A stretch of DNA of 8,194 nt from Desulfobacteraceae bacterium (GCA_030589225.1 JAUUWD010000057.1:1-8194), one strand, 5' to 3'. Positions 1 to 6,898 are shown, numbered from the stretch's first letter. Numbers and translations: made by a program. Notes: generated by a model from the sequence alone, not told the origin.

Positions 1-2740
1 TGAAGGTTTCCTCCCGGACTGGTAAAGGAGAATATGCCCTGCCCTGCTCCACTGGCATATCCGATAGCCCGATGCTTCCTCCGGCCTTGTCAACGGCATT
101 TCTCAGGTCCGAAAGCACATCTTCATCACTTAACCCTGCAAATTTTTTGGCAATAGCATCAACAACATTTCTTTCTTCCCATAATTCAGGCGAGTGAAGA
201 AGGTAAGCCGGAGCGGAAGTCTCAGCCTTATTAAAGCGACCCCAGATGAAGTAGCAGCGGTTTTTTGCCCGGGTTAGAGCCACATAAAGGAGCCTCAGAT
301 TCTCCGCCAGGATTTCCTTCTCAGCAATTGGACGGTTTTCATCCATATGTGAAGAGCCAAGATCAAGAGTTAAGGTCATGCTGTGGGCTTCATCGTGGAA
401 CATGAAAGGGTCTTTTGATTTCATCATCCTGGAGCCGTCCCACGAAAAGGGGCAAAAAACAACAGGATATTCAAGGCCCTTACTCTTATGGATAGTCACA
501 AGTTTGACAGCATTCTCATCACTTTCGAGACGCAGGGGGTGTTCTTCGAACCCGGGCGTACTTCCATCTCTCTGCTCTGAAAGCCATTTGAGCAGATCTG
601 CCATACCGAGCTTCTTTTCAACGGATTTCTGGTGGAGGACTTCCGAGAGATGCAGCAGGTTTGTATTGCGCCGTTCTCCATCGGGCAAAGACATGAGGCG
701 GGGCAGGACTTTTTCTTGTATTAGCATATATCTAAACATGCGGATAAAACCGCGCTCATTCCACAGATCGTGAAATGTCTTGAATTTAACAAGCCAGTTT
801 TCCCACCCGGTTTCATCCTCCATTAGGCTACAAATTTCCTCACCCCTGACACCCATTATATCGGTCGTCAGGCCGGCTCTTAAGAGTCGTTCATTGCCGG
901 GTTCTGCAATTGCGGCAAGAAGCCTCTCCATTTCCATGGCTTCATGTGTATCAAAAAGGTCGCCCGTACTGTAAAGAACGCTCGGGATATGCAGGCTTGT
1001 GAGGGCCTCCTGCATAAGGCGCGCCTCTGCGTTCGTGCGCACCAATACGGCAATGTCACCTTCTCTTAAATACCTGATGGGGTCAGGTCTACGCTCTTCA
1101 TATGAACTGTCAAGAGTGTAGGTCTGCCCCATCCGCCTTAGAAGCCTCGAAATCTCCGCTGCCACAGCCCGAGAAATCATTTCCCGGGCCTTAGCCTTAG
1201 TAAGCGACTTTTCAGAGCCGGTTATTTTGCCTGCCTCTACAAACCAAAGTTGAAAAGGCGGTTCAGATTGTCCGTTCAGCCTGAGAAAAGTGATGTCTTT
1301 CCTTTCTGCGGGAACAGCCGGCTGAAAGGGTATTTCATCATAGACAAAGGGATGTTCTGTTTGGGAAAAAACGGCATTTATTGCAGCAATCAGATCGGGA
1401 TCGGACCGCCAGTTTTCCCTTAGAGTGTACTGGGATTTCGCGTCACCTTTCGCCTTCATGTAGGCAAAGATATCAGCACCTCGGAACCCGTATATGGCCT
1501 GCTTGGGATCTCCGATCAAAAAAAGAATCCTGTCTTCGGTTCCGAAAACCTTTTTGAAAATGGCGTACTGGACCGGGTCCGTGTCCTGGAATTCATCTAT
1601 CAAGGCAGCCTTGAATTTGGCCCTTATTGCCCCTGCAAGATATACCCCGCTTTTTCCCTCCAGGGCTTTATGCAGTTTGAGCAGAAGGTCGTCAAAAGAC
1701 TGAATGTTTTTCTCCCTTTTTTTCCTTGTAAGCTCATTTCTTGCATAATGAAACAATTCTATTTTTAGCCCTAACAAATGCCTCTTAAAAATGTCTTCAA
1801 GGTCGTCAAAAGTTTTCTTTAACCTTTCGCAGCATTCAAAAAACGGATGCACAGGTGGGGCATAATCTTTTTTCAACGAAATTTCGATTTCACTGGCAGT
1901 AAATTTTTCAAATCCTTTGAATAATATTGGATTATGACCACGGGATTTTACATAGTGGTCCATAGACTGGATCCAGATTGGGATATTCGCTTTTCTATAT
2001 CTATTCCTGTTTAGGCCTTCATAAGTGGCAAGGATCTCTTCAACCTCTTCTCTCGCTGGCTGCCAGGCCTTTGAAATTTCCTTAAAAGACACACTGAATT
2101 CATTTTCCTGTTGAGAGGAATCCGGAATTCCAGTATCAGGAATAATCTTCAGGTATGGCTGGGAGACCCTGTTGGAGAGTAAGGAAAGGAGGTTGTCCGG
2201 GCTGAGATCGTTGTTCAGCGCATAGTTCACAAAAAGAGGTGAGGCCTCATAGAAGTGTTTTCGCCAGAAATCATCAACAATCTCCTGCTTGAGTTTCTCC
2301 TGGTCAGTCACAAGCTCGGTATCAAAGAGGCTACCGCTTTCAAAGGCGTTTTCATGAAGCATTCTCCTGCAGAATCCGTGTATGGTAAATATGGCCGCCT
2401 GATCAAAGCTTCGGAGTGCTTCATTCAGTCGTCGCAATGCAGTCTTCGGATTCTCTATTTTTCTCAGTAGACCGTTCAGCCAGGCATCATCATCCCGGCC
2501 ACCAGAGAATGCCCCAATGGCCTCCCACAGCTTTGTTCGAATCCTGTCCTTCAATTCCTCAGTGGCAGCCTCGGTAAATGTGACCACGAGGATTTCGTTG
2601 ACAAGGAGACCCTTCTCAAGAACCAGCCTGAGAAACAGCCCTGTAATGGTATGCGTTTTCCCCGTACCGGCGCTTGCCTCTATAAGGCTTGTCCCTTCAA
2701 GGGGGCTGTTCAATAGACTAAAATTCTCAGCACCATTCAT
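1..2740 (-). CDS. recB: Exodeoxyribonuclease V beta subunit RecB (3' end beyond window)
   Basis: This is the SF1A 3'-5' helicase and nuclease subunit of RecBCD, which loads on double-strand DNA ends, unwinds them and starts recombinational repair. An open frame of 913 codons runs without a stop from ATG 2740 to the left edge. Helicase motifs appear in order: Walker A ASAGTGKT (about 22-29), motif Ia VTFTEAATEEL (about 53-63), FTIHGFC (H121), Walker B IDEFQDTDP (D382, E383), motif III LIGDPKQAIYGFRGAD (about 408-423), motif IV ENWRS (about 442-446), motif V VTIHKSKGLEYP (H751) and motif VI LLYVALTRAK (R824). E. coli RecB is about 1180 residues, so the window ends about where the C-terminal nuclease domain should begin; its catalytic residues cannot be assessed. 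The ATG has an AGGGA Shine-Dalgarno 5 nt upstream. recC lies upstream on the same strand, separated by a 339-nt gap holding an inserted element. I see no frameshift. Identification is secure. Confidence 0.97.
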   Translation of the reverse strand, partial: MNGAENFSLLNSPLEGTSLIEASAGTGKTHTITGLFLRLVLEKGLLVNEILVVTFTEAATEELKDRIRTKLWEAIGAFSGGRDDDAWLNGLLRKIENPKTALRRLNEALRSFDQAAIFTIHGFCRRMLHENAFESGSLFDTELVTDQEKLKQEIVDDFWRKHFYEASPLFVNYALNNDLSPDNLLSLLSNRVSQPYLKIIPDTGIPDSSQQENEFSVSFKEISKAWQPAREEVEEILATYEGLNRNRYRKANIPIWIQSMDHYVKSRGHNPILFKGFEKFTASEIEISLKKDYAPPVHPFFECCERLKKTFDDLEDIFKRHLLGLKIELFHYARNELTRKKREKNIQSFDDLLLKLHKALEGKSGVYLAGAIRAKFKAALIDEFQDTDPVQYAIFKKVFGTEDRILFLIGDPKQAIYGFRGADIFAYMKAKGDAKSQYTLRENWRSDPDLIAAINAVFSQTEHPFVYDEIPFQPAVPAERKDITFLRLNGQSEPPFQLWFVEAGKITGSEKSLTKAKAREMISRAVAAEISRLLRRMGQTYTLDSSYEERRPDPIRYLREGDIAVLVRTNAEARLMQEALTSLHIPSVLYSTGDLFDTHEAMEMERLLAAIAEPGNERLLRAGLTTDIMGVRGEEICSLMEDETGWENWLVKFKTFHDLWNERGFIRMFRYMLIQEKVLPRLMSLPDGERRNTNLLHLSEVLHQKSVEKKLGMADLLKWLSEQRDGSTPGFEEHPLRLESDENAVKLVTIHKSKGLEYPVVFCPFSWDGSRMMKSKDPFMFHDEAHSMTLTLDLGSSHMDENRPIAEKEILAENLRLLYVALTRAKNRCYFIWGRFNKAETSAPAYLLHSPELWEERNVVDAIAKKFAGLSDEDVLSDLRNAVDKAGGSIGLSDMPVEQGRAYSPLPVREETF

Positions 2741-2745
2741 TTATG

Positions 2746-2750
2746 TCCCT
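2746..2750 (-). promoter_or_regulatory. recB ribosome binding site
   Basis: AGGGA on the minus strand, 5 nt from the recB ATG. It lies just outside the inserted element, so the insertion left it intact. Its first two bases could be part of a long stem formed with the recC stop region. Confidence 0.6.
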
Positions 2751-2754
2751 ACTA

Positions 2755-2789
2755 CCCCGTCTCATAAATCTTGCACCTTGAAATGGCAA
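2755..2789 (+). repeat. Left terminal inverted repeat of the MITE-like element
   Basis: This 35-bp arm is the imperfect inverse of 3043-3077. Conserved blocks are CC at the tip, GTCTCATAA (2759-2767) and TGGCAA (2784-2789), with variable positions between. On the minus strand the same blocks read TTGCCA and TATGAGAC, facing recB. Confidence 0.7.
2761..2789 (-). promoter_or_regulatory. Candidate promoter facing recB inside the left terminal repeat
   Basis: On the minus strand, TTGCCA (2789-2784, 5 of 6 matches to the sigma70 -35) lies 17 nt from TATGAG (2766-2761, 4 of 6 matches to the -10, lacking the final T). A start near 2754 would give a leader of about 14 nt carrying the recB ribosome binding site. 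The -10 is weak, so the site could equally be a transposase-binding block. Confidence 0.35.
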
Positions 2790-2790
2790 G

Positions 2791-2804
2791 ATGAAATATT
2801 TCAT
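2791..2804. promoter_or_regulatory. 14-bp perfect palindrome upstream of recB
   Basis: ATGAAATATTTCAT is a perfect palindrome just inside the left terminal repeat of the inserted element. A 7-bp inverted repeat, ATCTTGC...GCAAGAT (2768-2792, 11-nt loop), lies beside it. Either could bind a dimeric protein or form a hairpin. No known operator is recognised. Confidence 0.3.
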
Positions 2805-2837
2805 AAATTAACACATTTCACCCACCTTTCAGGGATG

Positions 2838-3002
2838 GGGAAATACGAAATTCGAATATCGAAACTCTAAACAAATTCTAATGACAAAAATATCAATGAT
2901 TAAAACGGAAAACGATAGTACAGGTCCTCGTTTGTTTAGAATTTAGAGCATTTGGATTTTGATATTGTTTCGGATTTCGGATTTCGATATTCGGATTTTC
3001 CC
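2838..3002. repeat. AT-rich imperfect palindromic repeat, copy 1
   Basis: This is a 165-bp inverted repeat. The left arm (GGGAAATACGAA, then TTCGAATATCGAAA) is mirrored by a right arm ending TTTCGATATTCGGATTTTCCC-like at 2982-3002. The right arm, read on the minus strand, contains CGAAATC heptamers in tandem followed by CGAAACA. The repeat is nested almost concentrically inside the 323-bp MITE-like element. It shares arm sequence with copy 2 at 6502-6672, so it is a dispersed family rather than a unique operator. It has no coding capacity. Folded in RNA it would give a long interrupted hairpin between recC and recB. Confidence 0.75.
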
Positions 3003-3042
3003 AATGGTTGAGCCATTTCGGCCCTACTGAAGCACGATTAAA

Positions 3043-3071
3043 TTGCCAAAACCAGGGACAGAACTTATGAG
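3043..3071 (+). promoter_or_regulatory. Candidate outward promoter in the right terminal repeat, antisense to recC
   Basis: The same TTGCCA-N17-TATGAG arrangement as in the left arm reads on the plus strand into the 3' end of recC. If active it would make an antisense RNA over the recC stop region. It is predicted only from sequence match and symmetry with the other arm. Confidence 0.25.
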
Positions 3072-3077
3072 ACACGG
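3043..3077 (-). repeat. Right terminal inverted repeat of the MITE-like element
   Basis: This 35-bp arm mirrors 2755-2789, with TTGCCA at 3043-3048 and TTATGAGAC at 3065-3073. The similarity continues weakly outward over the recC stop codon (3080-3082), giving 19 of 25 matches when 3059-3083 is compared with 2749-2773. Confidence 0.7.
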
Positions 3078-3079
3078 TA

Positions 3080-6000
3080 CTAGATCTCTTTCTGGTGCTC
3101 CAGTAACGGACCAAAGACCTCTTCTGCAATATCCTGAAACTCTGAATCCAGGGGGTCCGTGTTCCCAAAACACAGTTGATAGTAGGCATCATCGCGCTCA
3201 CCTGAAGTGAAATCATTTCCCATCCAGATGCTATAGGCCTTTTCAAGGGCGTCCTCCCGGGGTTTTCCCTTATCAAAGACCAACTGTGCGTAATCCCATG
3301 ACGATCTTGGAAAAAAATGCAGCGGCAATACCAGCCCTGCCCAATATTTCTCAAGTAAGTTTTCAAGGATTTCTTGGCTGTTTTCCACGGGTGGATATTC
3401 ATAGGCCACCCACTGGGGTTCCTTGCCTTTAGGATTCAAGCCGGCGAGCATGCTAATCCGGGGATAGTGATCAGCCACAAGGCTATTTAAGAATAAGTGT
3501 TGAAACCATATATTAAGGCGGTCTTTCGGCTTGATACGAGTGTAGCGGTATTTGATCAGCCTTTCCGGATAAATGGCATCAATCCGGCCGGTCAGTCTGA
3601 AACCGGATATACAAATATCCGCATGGAGTGGCACGAGCTTTGGTTCCTCCATGTATGACAAAATTTTTTCCGAAAAACGCGCGGTCCCCGATCTCATGTC
3701 TTCAAATATGCACTCTCCTACGGTCCCGTGCGGGAGCTGACCCACAGCTCGGGCCAAAGGCAAGAAATCATCAGGGTCTTTTCCTGCAAGTTCTCTTTTC
3801 ACGAGGCTTTGCTCAAGCTGATACTTTTCCAGCCCCTTAAGTTCAAAGGGCTCCCTTTCCTCCAGTTTTAACTCCCTATCCTCAAGGTATACCCTCAGGC
3901 GTTTTTCGAGCAGAAAGCGTGCCGGGTTGCCAAAAAACCGGGATAGATCATTAAGATCTATGGTTTTCCATTCCGGCTCCGGCGGATCAGCAAGCCTTGT
4001 AGAAATAAAAGGCGCAGGAGACTTACGCGGTTTTAGAATGCCTTGGGCGGCCTGGAGATTTTCCCCGGAATAGCTGAAAAGTTTCTCGTCTTTTTTGAAA
4101 TATTCCGGGCTGAAGGCCTGGAGTCTATGTTTTGTAGCAATATGTTCCAGGATATTTTTTTCAGGAATTTCAAAGCCCTGCTCAATGTAATCCATAAGTT
4201 CACTTACCAGGACTGAAGGCGGGATAAGGCTGTTATCCTGGATACTTTGTCCCACGTAACTGATATATAATTTTGCCCTTACCGAAAGCATGACCTCTAA
4301 AAAGAGATATCTGTCGTCATTACGGCGGGAACGGTCGCCCGGTTCAGGATGCATTGCCATAAGATCAAAACCGAGTGGCTTGGACTCCCTCGGATAGGCA
4401 TCATTGTTCATACCCACAAGGCAGATGACCTTGAAGGGAATACTTCGCATGGGCAGCATGGCACAGAATGTAACGCCGCCGGTAATGAATCCAAACCCGA
4501 AACCTTCTTTATCAAGGGCATGACCCAGGTGCCACTTGATGACATTGATGTCAACCTCTTCGTCAAAACCGGCTCCGCTGGAGGCGGACATTTTATCCAG
4601 GTCATTGAGCGTTTGGCGTATCACCTGCATTTCCTTCTCTGAATCTTCATCAGACAGAAAAAAATCCTCAAGAAGCCGTATCAGGGATGCGGCCCACTTA
4701 TCCAGGGTGCGCGGCTGTCCAAGGGATGTGACATGGGGAAAAAGCTGCTCCACGAATTCGCAAAACCTTCCCAGAACCAAGGTATCAACGCCTTCCACAA
4801 GGTCGTATGGAAGTACACCGTCAAACATCTTTTCGTCCTGCCCCGGCATGGCATAGCCCAACAAAAGCCTATCAAGGCCAGTGCGCCAGGTGTTTTCCGG
4901 GGAGGGAGGGAGACCAAACTCAGAGCGACTTTTTCCGTCGATTCCCCAGCGTATCCGTGTCTCTTCCACCCATCTGCGAATAAGGTCAAGATCTGTTTCC
5001 GTGAAACCGAATTTGCGCTGGACCGTGTGCGATTCCAGAACCGTTAAAACCTGTGAAGCACCAAAGCGACTGTTAGTTAGATCGAGGATGGCGAGAAAAG
5101 CATCGATAATATCACTCTCTTTTCTGATGCTTCGATCAGCAATGCTGAAAGGAATCCTCCCGGGATCATCGACCGGCATATCAAATACGGCCTGGATATA
5201 TGGTGAATAAGTCTCTATGTCCGGTGTCATGACCAATATATCCTTAGGGTTCAGATCAGGATCTTTTTCAAACATATGGAGAAGTTGATCATACAGGACC
5301 TCCATTTCCCGCATGGGACTATGCCCTGAATGGATCTGGATGGACGTGTCATTCGGCAGAATGACCGTCTTTTCTCCCGATTTGTGTTGCGCATCCCGTA
5401 GATTCAGGATATCGGATTGGATACAGGAAAGAAGATTATCCTCTTTAGGGTCCTCGAAAGACGGAAATTCTTCCAGATCGAACTCGTTTATCAGATCAAA
5501 AAAATCCCTGCCCAATGTTCCCATGGACCCGAGAAGGCTGTTTCCTTTTTCCAGGTAGAGTTCTTCAGGGGTGAAATCCCCGGCGGGCTGGCTCACTGTC
5601 TTCTTTGTCATTTCCCATTCAGAGAGAATATCTCCCCAGTATTGTCTGCACGGATTCATGAGAAATAGATTTACATCGGTGAGCCGTGCAAGGCCGGAGA
5701 GAATTTGCATGTGAAACCGGGGAAGTGCGGAGATCCCAAATATTGAAATCCGCTCGGGAAGGCCTTCTATTCTGGTGGAGGAATCCTTGAGCGCCATGAG
5801 AAAATGCTTCCCCAGGGCTGCTCGATGCTCCTTGCCGCCTTCTTTTACATGGTCCCTCCAGATCACGGCCTGCCAATGATCCTCTTGCCCCCTTTCCCAG
5901 TTGATGATCATTTGGGGACGAAAAAGCAGGTACTGGTCAAAGGTATCTGCAATGCGCTCAGAAAGCTGAAAACGCTTGAGATCCCCCTGAGTATCGCTGA

Positions 6001-6346
6001 GATATGCCCTGAGACTCTCAAAGCCCGGCCTTGTGATGCAGGACGGAAGAAGCTTCATGATCCTCCAGGTCAAAATCCCTGGATCAAAAGGCGAACGTTC
6101 AGGGAGATCCGGAAGGGATTTTCGAAATACCTCATGGACAAAGTGGTTTGGGAAAGGAAATCGGCAGTTTGCGCATACACCCTGACGCTGGGCAAGCTGC
6201 ATGGATACCCACCGCTCCATACCCCTGCTCTGGGCCACAATGACTTCTGTGTTAAGTGGTGAGGCCAGCGGGTTCTTGAGGACCTCAGCCAGTCTGGCGG
6301 CCAGGGTCTCAAGATGGTTGCTGGTATAAAGCCTTAGGCCGGACAA
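3080..6346 (-). CDS. recC: Exodeoxyribonuclease V gamma subunit RecC
   Basis: RecC is the scaffold of RecBCD: it splits the duplex, channels the 3' strand to the RecB nuclease and recognises Chi. The product is 1088 residues (E. coli RecC is about 1122) and matches the E. coli protein along its length: SNHLETLA near the start, AQSRGMERW (38-46), FQLSERIADTFDQYL (about 126-140), GISALP (204-209), NPCRQYWGD (231-239), a central IQSDIL block, MLPMRSIPFK (630-639), then GDRSRRNDDRYLFLE and SIQDNS. As in other RecC proteins, no Walker A motif is present. The C-terminal nuclease-like fold keeps a GRID motif (D923) but has KYRY where an active enzyme has DYK, so it is presumably inactive. Translation starts at TTG (6344-6346): a strong AAGGAG lies 6 nt upstream, and an in-frame TAA stands 9 codons further up with no ATG or GTG between. 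The C-terminus is full length; the TAG stop lies 2 nt outside the inserted element. Confidence 0.97.
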   Translation of the reverse strand: MSGLRLYTSNHLETLAARLAEVLKNPLASPLNTEVIVAQSRGMERWVSMQLAQRQGVCANCRFPFPNHFVHEVFRKSLPDLPERSPFDPGILTWRIMKLLPSCITRPGFESLRAYLSDTQGDLKRFQLSERIADTFDQYLLFRPQMIINWERGQEDHWQAVIWRDHVKEGGKEHRAALGKHFLMALKDSSTRIEGLPERISIFGISALPRFHMQILSGLARLTDVNLFLMNPCRQYWGDILSEWEMTKKTVSQPAGDFTPEELYLEKGNSLLGSMGTLGRDFFDLINEFDLEEFPSFEDPKEDNLLSCIQSDILNLRDAQHKSGEKTVILPNDTSIQIHSGHSPMREMEVLYDQLLHMFEKDPDLNPKDILVMTPDIETYSPYIQAVFDMPVDDPGRIPFSIADRSIRKESDIIDAFLAILDLTNSRFGASQVLTVLESHTVQRKFGFTETDLDLIRRWVEETRIRWGIDGKSRSEFGLPPSPENTWRTGLDRLLLGYAMPGQDEKMFDGVLPYDLVEGVDTLVLGRFCEFVEQLFPHVTSLGQPRTLDKWAASLIRLLEDFFLSDEDSEKEMQVIRQTLNDLDKMSASSGAGFDEEVDINVIKWHLGHALDKEGFGFGFITGGVTFCAMLPMRSIPFKVICLVGMNNDAYPRESKPLGFDLMAMHPEPGDRSRRNDDRYLFLEVMLSVRAKLYISYVGQSIQDNSLIPPSVLVSELMDYIEQGFEIPEKNILEHIATKHRLQAFSPEYFKKDEKLFSYSGENLQAAQGILKPRKSPAPFISTRLADPPEPEWKTIDLNDLSRFFGNPARFLLEKRLRVYLEDRELKLEEREPFELKGLEKYQLEQSLVKRELAGKDPDDFLPLARAVGQLPHGTVGECIFEDMRSGTARFSEKILSYMEEPKLVPLHADICISGFRLTGRIDAIYPERLIKYRYTRIKPKDRLNIWFQHLFLNSLVADHYPRISMLAGLNPKGKEPQWVAYEYPPVENSQEILENLLEKYWAGLVLPLHFFPRSSWDYAQLVFDKGKPREDALEKAYSIWMGNDFTSGERDDAYYQLCFGNTDPLDSEFQDIAEEVFGPLLEHQKEI

Positions 6347-6352
6347 ATAAAT

Positions 6353-6358
6353 CTCCTT
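6353..6358 (-). promoter_or_regulatory. recC ribosome binding site supporting a TTG start
   Basis: A strong AAGGAG on the minus strand, 6 nt before TTG 6346. It decides the start, because no ATG or GTG lies between the upstream in-frame stop and this TTG. Confidence 0.85.
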
Positions 6359-6401
6359 TATCTGCTTAATACTTTATAGGTTGCGTTCTTATAGCATAAA
6401 T

Positions 6402-6415
6402 TGCAGCTTGCTGCA
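6402..6415. promoter_or_regulatory. Small palindrome upstream of recC
   Basis: TGCAGCTTGCTGCA has 6-bp arms around 2 nt, about 56 bp before the recC start. A minus-strand TGCTATAAG, resembling an extended -10 element, lies next to it (6388-6396). The palindrome is a possible operator or chance; no regulator is recognised. Confidence 0.25.
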
Positions 6416-6501
6416 CCAGAAGGCAGCAATTCTCCAGGGCTAAGTCATTTAAAGAGATAACACGTTGAATGAATAGAACTTATTTGTTTATTTAATTTTC
6501 T

Positions 6502-6672
6502 GAAAATCCGAAGCTCGAAATACGAAATACGAAACAAATACGAATGACATAAATCCAAAATTCAAAACATGTCAATATCCTGTAAATTTTGTATAAGTTC
6601 CCAAAATGTTTTGGTCATTTGATATTCGAATTTTGATATTGTTTCGTATTTCGATATTCGGATTTAGGATTT
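6502..6672. repeat. AT-rich imperfect palindromic repeat, copy 2
   Basis: This is a 171-bp inverted repeat of the same family as 2838-3002. The left arm has AATCCGAA, then CGAAATA twice in tandem, then CGAAACAAATACGAATGAC. The right arm, read on the minus strand, has AATCCGAATATCGAAATACG followed by AAACAATATCAAAATTCG. The centre contains a small perfect inverted repeat, CCAAAATGTTTTGG (6601-6614). No outer TTATGAGAC-type arms flank this copy. It sits between the divergent recC and rhomboid genes, upstream of both. Confidence 0.78.
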
Positions 6673-6793
6673 AGTCGTCTTGAAAATACATCTATTTGAC
6701 CAAGTTACATTCTACTTTGACGTTTCCGTGAGCAGTTCTCATTATGGCTTCCACCTGGCCCGCATTTTGCATTCAGTAAATATCTTCTATAGA

Positions 6794-6822
6794 TTCAACT
6801 TTTGAAGCCATACAACTATAAT
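6794..6822 (+). promoter_or_regulatory. Candidate promoter of the rhomboid gene
   Basis: A perfect -10 TATAAT (6817-6822) lies 17 nt downstream of a poor -35, TTCAAC (6794-6799, 3 of 6 matches). A start near 6829 would give a leader of about 79 nt. The -10 is convincing and the -35 is not. Confidence 0.42.
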
Positions 6823-6826
6823 ATTT

Positions 6827-6890
6827 TGCTCCGGGCAAGTCGCGCTCTCCAGGGCGCAGGCTTTTCGAACCTGAAGCGAAGGCAGTTAGC
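6827..6890 (+). other. Possibly structured 5' leader of the rhomboid gene
   Basis: This GC-rich island in AT-rich surroundings has three short inverted repeats: TTGC/GCAA just after the -10; GCGCTC (6842-6847) with GGGCGC (6852-6857) around a TCCA loop; and TTTTCG with CGAAGG further on. It lies between the candidate promoter and the ribosome binding site. No known riboswitch class is matched with confidence. Confidence 0.3.
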
Positions 6891-6898
6891 AAAAAAAT

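Larger units (their letters stand above)
2755..3077. mobile_element. MITE-like non-autonomous element in the recC-recB junction
   Basis: A 323-bp segment bounded by 35-bp imperfect inverted repeats (2755-2789 and 3043-3077; 24 of 35 positions match, including an unbroken 9-bp GTCTCATAA / TTATGAGAC block). It is flanked by TA on both sides (2753-2754 and 3078-3079), consistent with target duplication by IS630/Tc1-mariner-type transposases, which insert at TA. It contains no credible reading frame, so it would have to be mobilised in trans. Deleting it with one TA restores a 14-nt recC-recB spacer, TAGTAGGGACATAA, with its Shine-Dalgarno intact. The arms are diverged, so this is probably an old insertion. 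The alternative is a conserved regulatory structure rather than a transposon relic; comparison with relatives lacking it would decide. Confidence 0.72.

Noticed and set aside
1..2740. Possible AddA rather than RecB identity
   Set aside because: The partner gene is clearly recC. The helicase blocks FTIHGFC, IDEFQDTDP and LIGDPKQAIYGFRGAD, and the spacing between them, follow E. coli RecB closely.
2821..2839. GC-rich hairpin CCCACC...GGATGGG as a transcription terminator after recC
   Set aside because: The stem is short and bulged, and no T-run follows on either strand. recB must be transcribed through it or from a promoter downstream of it.
2893..3402. Minus-strand open frame of 169 codons running from within recC into the intergenic repeat
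   Set aside because: It overlaps the recC C-terminus in another frame, and its tail is simply translation of the palindromic repeat (IEIRNPKQYQNPN-like). There is no ribosome binding site or recognisable domain.
4349..5210. Several open frames of 65-109 codons on both strands across the middle of recC
   Set aside because: All lie inside the well-conserved recC frame, with no ribosome binding sites or family similarity.
6476..6600. GAACTTAT / ATAAGTTC inverted pair as another copy of the MITE ends
   Set aside because: Only 8 bp match. The pair does not surround palindromic copy 2 and there is no TA-flanked GTCTCATAA block, so it is probably chance in AT-rich sequence.
6834..6890. Resemblance to a cyclic di-GMP-I riboswitch (GGGCAAG ... 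GCGCAGGC)
   Set aside because: The conserved GACGCAAAGCC-type core and the GNRA tetraloop hairpin are missing, so the likeness is superficial.
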